A stretch of DNA of 63,000 bases from Owenia fusiformis (GCA_903813345.2 CAIIXF020000535.1:1-63000), one strand, 5' to 3'; counted from the first letter of the stretch, positions 31,310 to 42,460 are shown. Program-made: numbers and translations. Notes: generated from the sequence alone by a model not told the origin.

Positions 31310-34300
31310 TCATAACTTCTCAATAAGCCTCTCTGGCTTTTTAACACATCGGGTGCTTCTTCTTAGCACTGCACTACCTTCTCCCTTATTAGGAGTTAAT
31401 GTCATAGTTGGTTTTTGTGTTGATTTCATCGGAGATGAATGAGCAGATGATCTGACAGGGGTATGATCACCAAGCACCACATTGTCATTGTTCGGTTTAA
31501 CATGCACTGTATTATCGGGTAGTATTTGTCTATTATATAGGTCATTAGTGTCCTCCTCAGGCAATAGAGGGCTTTGTGAAGTTTTCTGGAGATGTCGACG
31601 GTTACGCCTATATATTGCGGATCCTTTTTGCACCAAATATGATCGATTCTCAGAATTTGGCACTTTAGATATAACCACACCTGGGTCACTCCACTTCTTA
31701 TCGGTATCACTTTTGATTCTGACATAATCACCACCATTCAATTGCACCAGTGGTTTTGTAGCATGATGCTTATTATAGAATTTGGCATAATTTGCCTTGG
31801 CTCTACTGTCTGAAAGCTGAACCTTAGTTTTATCTGGCCAATTAGGCTCCAAATTAGCAGGTATAGTAGGGAGATTGGTCTTCAGATTACGTCCCATGAG
31901 CAACTTGGCGGGAGGAGTTTTAGTAGGACCAATAGGGGTACTATGATAGCTTAATAAGGCTAACCATGGTTCTGTTTGCTTTAGCATCTGTTTGGCAGTC
32001 TGTACAGCCCTTTCTGCTTCACCATTTGCAGATGGAAAAAGAGGGCTACTAGTCACATGTTTAATGTCATACTTGTCACAAAATAATTTGAACTCGCGAG
32101 ATGAAAACTGAGGTCTGTTGTCGGAAACTAACACCTCGCATATTCCGTGACGAGCGAATAAAGCCTTTAGCTTATTGATTATTTCCAGTGTTGTTGTTCG
32201 CGATAATTGCTGTATTTCGATGAATCGCGAAAAATAGTCTACAGTTATGAGATGTTGCTTACCGGTGGAATCACACAAATCACACGCGATTTTAATCCAC
32301 GGTCTATCAGGCAACGGAGTTGGGACCAATGGTTCTTTTCTTTGCTTTGGCCTCTCAACCTGACATTCTGGGCAAGATTTTACTAAAGTTGCAATTTGAG
32401 CATTTATACCAGGCCACCACACCGAAATTCGCGCACGTTCCCGGCATTTCTGAATTCCCATGTGACCTTCGTGTATTGTTTCTAGAATCTCGGTACGCAT
32501 GCACTCAGGAATTACGATACGACTACCTAAGAGTAACAAACCATGAGAAAAACTGAGAGATTCTCGATACTGGAAGTATTCCTTGGCTGGTATTTTGACA
32601 CTAGAGACACCACTTGGCCAACCATTGACTACATACTGCTGTACAAGTTGCAGTGTGTCATCTGACAAAGTAGCTTCTCTAATTTGATCTAACTTTCCAC
32701 TTGACATTGGTTCACATTCTATGACAGAGTCAACAAAAGCGGAGACTTCATTCTCTAGCTCGTTTCCTGTTACATTTTGACTTGACATGGAATTTGGAAT
32801 ATATGAAGCTCTTGACAATGAATCAGCGACTACCAGAGATTTACCTGGAACATAGACAGCCTTTATATTGAAACGCATGGGTCTGAGAAGAAGACGCTGA
32901 CACCTAACTGGGGCTAGGTCAAGATCCTTGGAATTTATGAGACTTATAAGAGGCTTGTGATCAGTCTGGACTATGACATTCTTCATTCCAGTGAGATAAC
33001 GACCAAACTTTTCACAAGACCAAGTAATACCAAGACATTCCTTCTCAATCTGAGCGTATCTTGTTTCACTGTCAGATAGCGATCTGTGACAGAACGCTAC
33101 TGGTTTCCACTGATTTTGATCATGGAGTTGCCACAAGGCACCACCAATTGCATAACTAGATGCATCTGAACTCACACAAGTTTTCTTTAGAGGATCATAA
33201 TAAGCGAGAACTGGAGCACTTGACAACTTCTCCTTGACTAACTTGAATGACAATTCTTGAGATGACCCCCACACAAACTCTGAATCAGACTTGAGTAACA
33301 TGTTCAAAGGTTGACATATATCAGATAACTTGGGAACATAGACACCAAGATAGTTGATCATTCCCAACAAACGCCTTAACTCAGTGACATTCTTGGGTGG
33401 TTCATAGTTCATAATGGCCTCTACTTTCTCGGGGTCAGGCTTTACCCCTTTTGCAGAGATTATATTCCCTAGAAACTTGAGTTCAGACTTACGGAACTTA
33501 CACTTGGCTTTGTTTAGCCTAAGACCTGTGTCACCAATGACCTTCAACACCTTCTGAAGATTTTTATCGTGACTTGTAGTATTCTGACCAAACACAATGA
33601 TGTCATCCATAAACACAGCTACACCTTCTAGATGTGACAAGAGTGCAGACATACGTGATTGAAAAATCTCAGGAGCGATATTTATTCCGAAGGGAACGCG
33701 ACAGTAACAATAACGACCCCACGGTGTTATGAATGTAGTCAACTCCTGACTTTCTTTATCAAGTGGTAGCTGCCAGAATGAATTAGACAAGTCAAGGGTT
33801 GAAAACACACATGCATCTTTGAGCTTAAACAGCATATCTTGCATTGTAGGAAGTTGAAAACGCTCGCGTTTTACACTCTGATTAAGTTTACGGAGATCAC
33901 AACATGTCCGAATAGCGCCTGACGGTTTACGAACATTTATAATTGGCGCACACCAATCAGTCGGCTCGTTAATACTACGGATTACACCCATCTTCTCCAT
34001 TTTATCCAAATTTTCCTTGACTTGAGGTAAAATAGGAAATGGAACGCGACGAGGAACAGGAATACAATATGGTTGCGCATCCGGGGCCAATTCTATTTTG
34101 ACTGGTGTAGTTTTCATAACGCCGCTATCACCGAACACACTTTCAACCGCTTCGACACGCTTGACTAGATTCATAGCGGTACACACCGAACGACCCAACA
34201 AACTGACAGTGTTTTGTTTGACAACATGGACTGGGTACTTATACTCATGATGATTGTATACTGTTTTGGCTAAGAAAAATCCAAGAACATCTAACTTACC

Positions 34301-34432
34301 TCCTGGAGATTGAAACTTAGCCTTTTCATGACGTAAACTGGGCTTTGAGCGCAAACTCGTAAGTTTTCTCCGAAATAACTGTACAATCCGCGCCGGTATC
34401 AATCTTAAAACACACTTTTGACTCATTGACAC
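31310..34432 (-). CDS. Pol polyprotein: RT, RNase H, integrase (mag-like)
   Basis: 1040 aa open frame; the first part overlaps the protease frame and is not real protease sequence. RT follows (PVPRRVPFPIL through LDLSNSFWQLPLD, PFGINIAPEIFQ and the active-site box VFMDDIIVF). RNase H has SSDASSYAIGGALWQ and the QIEKECLGI and TDHKPL boxes. The integrase zinc domain is HEGHMGIQKCRER...CPECQ. The core has Asp in IACDLCDS, Asp in VSDNRPQF and Glu in NGEAERAVQ, so the DDE triad is present. The basic C-terminal tail ends RRSTRCVKKPERLIEKL. Length and domain order fit a complete Ty3/gypsy pol of the mag clade. The protein should be made as a fusion with the upstream frame. Confidence 0.93.
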   Translation of the reverse strand: MSMSQKCVLRLIPARIVQLFRRKLTSLRSKPSLRHEKAKFQSPGGKLDVLGFFLAKTVYNHHEYKYPVHVVKQNTVSLLGRSVCTAMNLVKRVEAVESVFGDSGVMKTTPVKIELAPDAQPYCIPVPRRVPFPILPQVKENLDKMEKMGVIRSINEPTDWCAPIINVRKPSGAIRTCCDLRKLNQSVKRERFQLPTMQDMLFKLKDACVFSTLDLSNSFWQLPLDKESQELTTFITPWGRYCYCRVPFGINIAPEIFQSRMSALLSHLEGVAVFMDDIIVFGQNTTSHDKNLQKVLKVIGDTGLRLNKAKCKFRKSELKFLGNIISAKGVKPDPEKVEAIMNYEPPKNVTELRRLLGMINYLGVYVPKLSDICQPLNMLLKSDSEFVWGSSQELSFKLVKEKLSSAPVLAYYDPLKKTCVSSDASSYAIGGALWQLHDQNQWKPVAFCHRSLSDSETRYAQIEKECLGITWSCEKFGRYLTGMKNVIVQTDHKPLISLINSKDLDLAPVRCQRLLLRPMRFNIKAVYVPGKSLVVADSLSRASYIPNSMSSQNVTGNELENEVSAFVDSVIECEPMSSGKLDQIREATLSDDTLQLVQQYVVNGWPSGVSSVKIPAKEYFQYRESLSFSHGLLLLGSRIVIPECMRTEILETIHEGHMGIQKCRERARISVWWPGINAQIATLVKSCPECQVERPKQRKEPLVPTPLPDRPWIKIACDLCDSTGKQHLITVDYFSRFIEIQQLSRTTTLEIINKLKALFARHGICEVLVSDNRPQFSSREFKLFCDKYDIKHVTSSPLFPSANGEAERAVQTAKQMLKQTEPWLALLSYHSTPIGPTKTPPAKLLMGRNLKTNLPTIPANLEPNWPDKTKVQLSDSRAKANYAKFYNKHHATKPLVQLNGGDYVRIKSDTDKKWSDPGVVISKVPNSENRSYLVQKGSAIYRRNRRHLQKTSQSPLLPEEDTNDLYNRQILPDNTVHVKPNNDNVVLGDHTPVRSSAHSSPMKSTQKPTMTLTPNKGEGSAVLRRSTRCVKKPERLIEKL

Positions 34433-34720
34433 CTAGTTCAATTTTCCACGCGGGTATTTCTGGAACGTCATCAACAATACTAGATGTACATGACGAAACA
34501 TCGACATTACCGCTGAAAAAGATTTCGTCATTGACATAGTCGGACTCAGAACAGTCAGAGTCTGATACGTAAATTACTTCGTCAACCTGGGCACGACAAA
34601 CAGACATGAAATGCCCTTTTCTTTTACAAATTTTACAAGTTAACTTAGATGCTGGACAGACATTATCTTTGGTTTTGTGGACTGAATAACCACAGTTACG
34701 ACATGGATTCTTAAAGGGTT
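34326..34720 (-). CDS. Nucleocapsid zinc knuckles and protease, frame-shifted from pol
   Basis: Minus-strand frame open from about 34720 to 34326. It has two zinc-knuckle-like groups (CRNCGYSVHKTKDNVC and CKICKRKGHFMSVC), an acidic Ser-rich linker, then the protease core KIDTGADCTVISEKTYE. The natural continuation (SLRSKPSLR) lies in the pol frame, so frames must change near 34350. This is either a programmed frameshift or a one-base mutation. The frame has no gag matrix/capsid upstream. Confidence 0.8.
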
Positions 34721-35350
34721 CCGATTAGCATCCCGTATAAAAACAATATGGCGGCTCCAGGCGAATCAATTGGATCAGTCCAGTTTTAAGAAATAAGGGG
34801 AGTTCTGTAAAATCCAGTTTATTGAAATTGTCTTTGAGATAAAGTAATCCGTTTATAATGATTTTGAAAACGTTATCCAAAGAGTGATTGCGTTCAAAGA
34901 ATACATGTACAACAGCCAATATAAATCCTTGTATTAGAAACCGGTTTGTCTTGCTTTGTTTCATTTGTAGGATATTTCATATGCCAAGCTGTGTGCTATT
35001 ACGTTATGGGGAAATTTAGATGCCAATTTTTCCTTATTATACAAAAAGAGGAGATCCTGAAACTTCACCCATAAATGTGGAATTGATTTGTCAAAATAAA
35101 AATCACCCTTTTATAAATGTGTGACGATCTATAATATACTTATGCTATATCACAGTTAGAGGTGTTGACACAACGACCTCGAACCTGTGAACCCTTGAGT
35201 ATTATTCCGGGATCGGGCCTTTTATACTAAACGGTGAGCAACACCAGAAACGAGCGTTCGATTTGCTAAACGATATGCGTCACCCTTTAACACAATATAT
35301 ATACACTAACGAATGTCAAAATTTTGTCACAACCTGAAGTAAATGTCCCA
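34721..35350. other. 5' region where gag is expected but not found
   Basis: Only about 650 bp separate the zinc knuckles from the 5' LTR, too short for a normal capsid, and no capsid-like frame is seen on the minus strand. A weak minus-strand frame at 34725-34964 has no gag features. An oppositely oriented ATGGCGGCTCCAGG at about 34748 hints at a rearrangement. Confidence 0.6.
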
Positions 35351-35368
35351 TGTGTCGATCTGACACCA
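35351..35368 (-). promoter_or_regulatory. Primer-binding site
   Basis: Minus strand TGGTGTCAGATCGACACA starts immediately after the 5' LTR, with the expected TGG. I do not assign the tRNA. Confidence 0.7.
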
Positions 35369-35550
35369 TATGATGCTCGGATGGGCTTTGTAGAATGTTA
35401 TAACCAAAGATATAAGATGAAGTTTTAATTTCTGTTTATTACATAGCCTAAACCGGAAAGCATGGAGTTTTCACTGTCTTACAAACTCAGACTGTTTTCG
35501 ATGGCAAACGAAAACGAAATCATTATATTATAATAATACATAATATGACA
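35369..35550 (-). repeat. 5' LTR, 182 bp
   Basis: Matches 30346-30527 with one noted substitution and is followed by the GATAA target duplication and the right end of the YR transposon. Confidence 0.9.
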
Positions 35551-35576
35551 GATAACACATTAATCGTGGGATAAAT

Positions 35577-37004
35577 GTGGTTATCATTTGCCTAGAAAGA
35601 TAAATGTTCTCTTACTCCAAACTTTTAATTCTGAGCTGCCAAATTTAATATTCCATATTTATGAGCAACAGTGTATAATATTTAGTTAGATCTCAAATTT
35701 GTTATTGTCTAAATATGATTTTTAGCATTGACTAAATGGTCACCAAAATGTTTAAATCAGCGGAAATTCTGATATTGTACTGTATGTCTTTTAGTTAAAG
35801 AGGCTCTATGCCATAGGATAGCACAATCAAGACCCCTCTGGGCTTTTTTGCAATCTGAGTTTCACCACATATATACCCATCTACTTACCAAAAAAGAAGT
35901 CCCAAATCCCACTCTTTCAGTGTTCATTTTGCGATTGTGCTGGCCGATCTAATTATTTTCACAAGAAATTAATCCAATCTGAAGTTTGAATATTCCCGGA
36001 AAGTCCTCCTGTTATCTGATTGGTCGTTGAATTCGTTTCTCATGAACCTGATTGGCTCCCTGGTTCAAGGCGCTCGTGGGCATTTGTGTGACTCAATGGG
36101 GATTCCTATTGTGTTTAATTCTGGAGGTTGGTTGTTCTGTTGATTATTTCCGATATTTCAGCAATGATATACCCAAAAGTAATTCTCAAGATATATCCAA
36201 GGTAAATGAGATATTATGTGAGCAATAACAATAGGACATCATTGATTGTCTGGGGGAGAAACCTTTGGCATAATGCATCTTTAACAAACATTTTCACTTT
36301 TTATTAAAATGTATGCCTTTTCTCAATGGCTGTGGAAAAATTACAAAAAATTATATCTAACAAGGGCTCTTAAACTTCTTCAAAGGTAGAATAGTTTGAA
36401 AGTGTAGTTTTGGATATCAATATCAATTTGCGATGACGGAAAGTATGCTGAAAACAATGAATAGCATGGGATATGTGGTTTTCAACTTCAGCGCATTTCA
36501 AATGCCGTCCCCTTTTAAATAATTGTTGATATAAAGTGAAGAAACTTTTGATATGTTTTAATTGAGAAAAACAAGATCATATTTTTACAAAATAAGTTTT
36601 ACATTTAAAAAAGTGCCAAGGTTGGATCCTAATCCATAATTTTCCAGAAAGTTGGATTCATATTTTACAATCACGGGGACTTCACTTGAAATAAAATACA
36701 TTGTTTTAATAATAAACACTGTATTTATGGCCAGGAAGTACTCATGGTGAAATACATATTGCCGTTTTAAATATTAAAATCTTAATCTCTTAAATGTTGC
36801 CAATCAACAACAAGCTTAATAGTTTGTTGGTTGGATTAGTTGAAGACTCAGTTAACAGAGACATCGTTCATAATTTGGTCAGAGGAGATGAAGAGGGTTC
36901 TGCAATACTGTCATAATATGCAGCCCTTGAAATCTATTCTGATCTTCAAGATTTTCTCTCGCCATTATTTTTAAGGCTCATAATCCAATTAGCTAGATAG
37001 TAGT
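35577..37004. other. Unique AT-rich DNA
   Basis: Begins right after the end of the YR transposon unit (GTGGTTATC). No ORF, RNA or repeat structure that I can support. Confidence 0.55.
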
Positions 37005-37400
37005 AGTAACACTCTTTATTTTTGTCATTAAAAATTCAAAATTCAGTCTAACTGATGTTGAATTTGGAATCGTCATGAAAAAAATACATCAAGAAATGTG
37101 GTTTTGAAATGAGTTCATCAACTTTAAAATTGAATTTTCTTTGAAAATGTGACATTTGGTTCACGGAGATTCCCCACAGTCCCCATGTTGTAAAACACAA
37201 AAAGTGAAATATCTTTTCTTGTGTTGCCAAGATAATATTTTCTTTTACTGGATATATTTTAATTGGTACAACTATCAGATACAAAAGAGTAATATGAAAT
37301 GTGTAGGGAACTTTGTTATACCCTGCAATGTTATTTCACCCGAATTAACCACCTTGTGGGGAAAATGGTAACTACCTACTTGCATCTGAGTAATTAAATA
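37005..37400. repeat. Dispersed repeat, copy 1
   Basis: Starts near ACTCTTTATTTTTG, contains AAAATTCAAAATTCAGTC, TTTTCTTTGAAAATGTGAC and TATCTTTTCTTGTGTTG, and ends at TGCATCTGAGTAATT. It is a diverged direct copy of 49518-49925. Open frames on both strands are short and not conserved between copies, arguing against coding. Confidence 0.85.
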
Positions 37401-37671
37401 GATTTAACATTCCCCAAAATGTAGATTTTGAAGCCATTTTTAGGAAATATTATGCCCAGAAGAAAATAAACTTTTAGCAAAGATACAATCTTTGTTAGCA
37501 AATGTACAATTTTTGTTAGCAAAGATATAATCTTTGTAATATTTTCAGCTGCATATTTTTCCAATATAAAGTGAAAACTATTTCTCACAACACCTAATGA
37601 AATTTATTCTCCTACCCATAAATATAAAACCAATCGTATCAGTGTAGCATGCACTGATAAATATTTAAATA
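37401..37671. other. AT-rich spacer with short TTGTTAGCAAA repeats
   Basis: Three imperfect copies of a CTTTGTTAGCAAAGATA-type unit at about 37475-37545; nothing else seen. Confidence 0.5.
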
Positions 37672-38240
37672 GATTCTACAACTACATTAATGTATTTTTG
37701 ACACCACTCTTATAATTGTAGCATGCACAGAAGCAAAACTATTGTCTCTGGTGTATTACTGGATGTCATTTTGAAAAATGTGTATATTTCCAATATGAAG
37801 CGCTTTCTAGCTTGTGTCTTTTGATACATTTGTTTTTATTGCCCTAGGGTATATCCATGTCAAAGGGGACATTTTGTAAGGTAAGCTATCTTAATTTGTA
37901 AGTATTCGTAAGGTAAGATATCTTCTTTGTTATATTTCTTGCAGTCATTTGGAAAAACGCGTATATTTTGAATATAAAGTGGAGGTTCTTAATTTTCTAG
38001 AATCAAGATTGAATAAAATAGATTATACGACTACATCACTGTATTTTTTACACCAATCTTATAATTGTAGCATGCACAGAAGCAAAGCTATTGTCTCTGA
38101 TGTATTTTTGGCGGCCATTTTAAAAATTGTGTATATTTCCAATATAAAGCGCCATCTAGCTTGTGTCTTTGGATACAATTTTTATTGCCCTAAGGTACTT
38201 CCATGCCAAATGGGACATTTGCATCATACACGGTCATTCC
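37672..38240. repeat. Two-copy tandem duplication (about 345 bp period)
   Basis: The segment ATAATTGTAGCATGCACAG... TTTATTGCCCTA...GGGACATTT at about 37672-37890 recurs at about 38018-38240 with roughly one change in eight. Non-coding. Confidence 0.8.
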
Positions 38241-39390
38241 ATATATAAGGAGACATTTAAGGTTCCAAACTTTTGAAAAATGAACTTCGTTTCATTGCAT
38301 TCATTTTAAGATTTTGATTTTGTTTTATGTATCCTCTATAGAATCCCAAAGTTTTGGCATTTTAACTTTTATATATCAAAAGTTACACTATTTTGAAAAT
38401 AAGAGGTGTAAAATTATAAAAAGCGTATAGTTAAAGATTCGTTCTCGATACCTCTTTTATTCTATGGAGATTTTAGCTAACTTGGTATGCGATGTCTTCC
38501 TCTGGTAATCTCTATTCTATAGATCACTAAGAAACAAAACTATAAATTGCATTTGGGAAATCACTAATCATTTTAATCAAGAAATATCATAAATTTACGT
38601 CGTAATGCATAAATACAGTCGCTTCTCAAAGAAAATTTTTTACAAAACGCAACACTGTCATGTATTCTCATGATGTTTAACACAACATGTGAAAAGTTAT
38701 TTTGGGCATACAATGAAACTATGAGATTTCGCTTTCAAATCATCATATATTTGTATGTGGCAAAGACATCTAGTAATAATCAGAAATAAGTTAAACTTGT
38801 CAGTGCAAAACAACGTCGCTTAGAAGTAAAAATTGACGCAATTGTTAATCCACCGAATCTTTCTCGTATATATCCAAAGTCTTAAAACACAAGCTCCTGT
38901 CCATTGTATTGTCACCATAAACCATTTTATATCTTTTAATAGAGATAAAAAAATTACTTTAAAAATAATAACGTATCTTAATATCATTATGAAAACATTT
39001 TAACTCGATCAATATCATTTATTTATTTGTTTAGAAGAATATAAACTCGTGATATGACCAACTACAAACAAAAACAACTTTTTAAAAAACACAACATAAA
39101 ATGCTTCATATATAATAGCAGAGGCAAATGAAAGGGAACGTCGCTTAAATCTAAGACATTTCGTTCCTTTACAAATGTCAAATGTTTACTTCGCCGGAAT
39201 AAGGCTTTAGCCAACGTTTTCACTAGATGTGCTCCACTTTTGCAAGATCAATTGCATGTCACTGGCGGCGATTTTCATCATCTTATTTCAATTGTTTTCC
39301 ATTTAGCTCAGCACGGGGCACATAGTATCGTCTTCTTCTGATACGTTCCTTTTCAAGGTATTTTTGTCCCTCAATTCTTTTCTTTCTCTA
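38241..39390. other. No gene recognised
   Basis: AT-rich, no coding, RNA or repeat signal found apart from short homopolymers. Confidence 0.55.
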
Positions 39391-40345
39391 CAGTGCGTAT
39401 CAAAAAAAAACGCAACAGATTGTTATCTTGGAAAAACACAAAACCAGTGATAACAGCATTGATTTCATTCAATGCACCAAAGCCATGTGTCTCCTCTTTA
39501 CAATGATATATCATTCATTGATATTTGGTCATGGTCGGGTGAGTAATCATTCCATTTGAAAAGTGGGCCAAAATTAGCTTCGGGCCAAGTTATAAACATT
39601 GCAAAAGTCAGTGTACGGAGCCCGATGCAATATTGGACGAAAACATAAAACCAATGCTGACTGCATCCTTTTAATTCAATGTACCAAAAAGCCAAATCAC
39701 TTCTCTTTGCAATGAAATATCATTCATTCACAGGGAGTCATCTCTGTCCGAATAATCATTAATTTTGCAAAGTGGGGCAAAATTCAGCTCGGACCCAAGT
39801 TTAAAACATTGCAAAAGTCAGTACAAGGGGCATAGGGGCTATTGGAAGAAGGTGTGACAGGTATGGCATAGACAGTAAAGTGTTCATACTCATACTATTG
39901 CAAGAATACATCCTATACCCCTTCAAATTGCCACCACTTCCTTGCACATAAAGGTGCGCTCATCTGTCCACGTCATGCATGGTTCAGCCCTAAATCATGT
40001 GTGGGTTAAAGCAAAGAAAAGCAGCCCATGGGCAAATCTTTCTCGAGGTTTTGCAATATCTGGTGGAGGAATTGTGAGCACAGATGCTCCTGAGATAGCT
40101 CCAAAAGAAAAAGTCACAACAATTAAAGTCAGGGGAACTTCCATTGGCACTTAGCCCTTGCACTGATTTTTTCAATATCTAAAACTTGGCGCAGAGCCGA
40201 TTTTGACCCACTGTGTAAATGGAAGGATTTCTCACCCAACCATTACCACATATGAATGAATGACATATCATTGCAAAGAGGAGAGACGTGGCTTTATGGT
40301 ACATTAAATGAAATTGATGTAGTCATTACAGAATATATCAAATTA
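39391..40345. mobile_element. Decayed Tc1/mariner-like foldback element
   Basis: Left end TA followed by CAGTGCGTATCAAAAAAAA, a typical Tc1/mariner terminus at a TA site. The subterminal region (CATTTCATT, ATGATATATCATTCATT, AAAACATTGCAAAAGTCAG) occurs twice in direct orientation (about 39430-39620, 39650-39835) and once inverted (about 40165-40345). Between them lies a transposase remnant. The matching right terminus is not recognisable. Confidence 0.6.
39930..40150 (-). pseudogene. Tc1/IS630-type transposase remnant
   Basis: Minus-strand frames broken by a stop and a shift. A short MTWTDERTFMC stretch (about 39946-39980) resembles the box around the first catalytic Asp of IS630/Tc1/mariner transposases (W-[ST]-DE-x-x-F). 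The rest is too degraded to align by eye. Confidence 0.4.
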
Positions 40346-40631
40346 TATTGTATTATTTGGGTTCTATAAAAAACAGTATACGCGATTATTCTCGTCTAAC
40401 TTGATGTACAATCCATATGGTAAATTACTTAACCAAGCAAAGAATGCGCAACATGGCAGTTAATAGGATCAACCGTTCTACTTGCCTTCTCATCTCGATT
40501 ACTTACAAATGTCACACATCTTTTATTTAATTGTTCTATTTCTATTTGAAAAATATTTACAAAAGAAAAATTTAAAAGAAAGAAAGAATTTTAACTTGAT
40601 TTAAATTAATGATCAATTAAAAACCAAAAAA
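40346..40631. other. AT-rich spacer
   Basis: No feature seen. Confidence 0.5.
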
Positions 40632-42460
40632 TTAACTTTCCAATGAGTCATTCGATTAGACAAGAGGGACACTATACAATCAAATAAATATGATAAATTT
40701 AATTTGCAAATTATTATTTTTGTGGAAATTAGAACAATCGGCTCGAGATATTAATCCATTAACTCTAACAAACGGATTAGTTATCAGTGAACAAAACTCA
40801 TTTCATAGAAATTGAAAACTTAGGGATTAAAGTATTACTTATTTTTTCTCTGACATCAATACATATAGGTGAATGGTTGGCCAGGGGGTCGTTTCGCCTT
40901 AGGTACGGGTCTTTATAAAGTGCCTATTTTTGTGGTTGGCCACGTGAATTCAGCCGGTTATTTGTGCCTGTGTAATGCCTTGGTCACATTTGCTCCGATT
41001 TTCACTACGGCGCCCGGCCGATTGAGTATTTTGTTCAAAATTGAATACAATATTGAACAAATCACTCAATCGGCCGGTCACCGGCCGATGGATCTGAGCA
41101 TATGTGACCCAGGCATAAGAGGGGGCTTTAAATGGTGTTTGTTGTAAACTTTATGTTGCAGAGATCAATGGAGTAAAAATGTGAGGAAACCCATTAATCA
41201 AAAATTAACTTTCCGTTGAGTCAATCAATTAAATCCAAATTTTAACACAATGGTGATCATAACATAAGGGATATTATAAAATCATTTAACTATGAAAAAC
41301 TAAATTTGCAAATTATTTTTCTATGGAACTTTGAACTTTTGGCTGTAGGAAATTAATCCGTTGCCAGCCTCTAACAAACGGATTAGCTGTTAGTGTTAAC
41401 GAAGCTCATTTTAAAGAAATTGAATAATTAGGGATTAAAGTTTTACTTATCATATTGCTCTGACATACATGTACTATATATCAATGTGTTATTTACATCA
41501 GTTTGTTTTACCATGTACCTATTTGCTCAAAGCGTATTCATCGATTTGTTTTAATTTTGTTTTACCATGGCTTAACACCACTTGTATCAGTTAACCTAAT
41601 GCACGTTTCCTAATTTATTATCAGTGATTTGTCAGAAGAAATCGAAGCAATATATCCAATATATTACAGGCTCGTAATAAGTTTTAGCCCAGGGGCTCAA
41701 TTTACCAAGAGGTCTCAATTGATAATATTGGCCCAAAATAACTTAACAGTGCTCAGATCGGTAGAAAAACTTAAGATTTTGAAAGAATTTTGGCAAGGGG
41801 GAGGGGGATCAACTTGAACCCAACGACCCCCCCCCCCCCCCCTTACCATTGACCTGTATCAAATGTGATGTATTGATATATAGCAGTTCTGCGTCATAAA
41901 TGTTTTGTGTTGTTTGTGAAGTGAATAAAGGTGTTTGAGTCTGTGTAAGAGAGAGCTTTAAGAGTTGTTTGTTAGAAACTTAATGTGACAGAGAAACAAT
42001 TGAGTTAAAATGTGAGGAAACCCAATTAATTAAAAATTAAAAAATAACTTTCTAATGAGTTAATCAATTAAATCCAAATTTTAAGACAATGTTAACCATA
42101 GCACAAGGTACAACAAACAATAAAATAAATATGAAAAACTTAATTTGCAAATTATTTTTCTTTGGAAAGTACAACCATCGGCTATAGAAAGTAATCCGTT
42201 AACTCTAACAAACAGATTATTTATCAGTGTGAACAAAACTCAAATCATGAAAATTGAATAATTGGGGATTAAAGTTCTACTTGTTGCTCTGGAATGTCAA
42301 TACATGTATGTGAATGGTGAAAAACTACAAGATTTTAAAAGAATTGTTGGCTATGGAAAGGGGTCCTTAGTTCCGAGGCATGACTGTTTTTTCGGTTGGC
42401 AAAGTAAATACAGGTGGTTGTTTCTGCTTGTGTAAGAGGGAATTTAAATGTTGTTTAAAA
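40632..42460. repeat. Three-copy tandem repeat (0.6-0.8 kb)
   Basis: Copies start at about 40632, 41205 and 42045 with TTAACTTTC(C/T), share TAATTTGCAAATTATT, CTCTAACAAACGGATTA and TTAGGGATTAAAGT, and diverge by about one base in six. They vary in length because different insertions (a foldback at 40979-41117, poly-C at about 41828-41842) sit in different copies. Non-coding. Confidence 0.8.
40979..41117. mobile_element. Small foldback (MITE-like) insertion
   Basis: Nested inverted repeats: outer TGGTCACATTTGCTC with GAGCATATGTGACCCA, inner CGGCCGATTGAGT with ACTCAATCGGCCG, loop rich in TTGAA/TTCAA. Present in only one of three tandem copies, so it arrived after that repeat formed. Confidence 0.7.

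Larger units (their letters stand above)
30346..35550 (-). mobile_element. mag-like Ty3/gypsy LTR retrotransposon, gag-deficient
   Basis: Minus-strand element with 182 bp LTRs (30346-30527 and 35369-35550) differing at one noted position (ACTGTCTTCG versus ACTGTTTTCG). The 5 bp target duplication GATAA (30341-30345, 35551-35555) is confirmed by the uninterrupted site ACAGATAACACATTAA in the deletion derivatives. It is inserted in the right flank of the full YR transposon. Pol is largely intact, the protease frame is shifted against it, and little of gag remains. Confidence 0.9.
26107..35576 (-). mobile_element. Full-length tyrosine-recombinase (Crypton-like) transposon, twice interrupted
   Basis: Left end ACAGAATATCAC with palindrome 26111-26250, right end CGTGGGATAAAT at 35576. 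Removing a LINE (26618-28452) and a mag-like LTR element (30346-35550) leaves about 2.4 kb. It encodes one minus-strand DUF3504-type tyrosine recombinase, so the palindrome is at the gene's 3' side. Both ends and flanks match derivatives A-C. The coding content points to Cryptons; a long terminal palindrome and a family of short derivatives are not features I associate with described animal Cryptons. Confidence 0.8.

Noticed and set aside
34725-34964. Minus-strand frame as the missing gag of the mag-like element
   Set aside because: Length and composition (hydrophobic, Phe/Ile/Leu-rich) do not fit a capsid, and it is in no clear register with the zinc-knuckle frame.
41629-41817. Plus-strand frame after a possible acceptor (TTATCAG)
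   Set aside because: Ends in G-rich low-complexity sequence next to poly-C, with no domain and no donor in phase.
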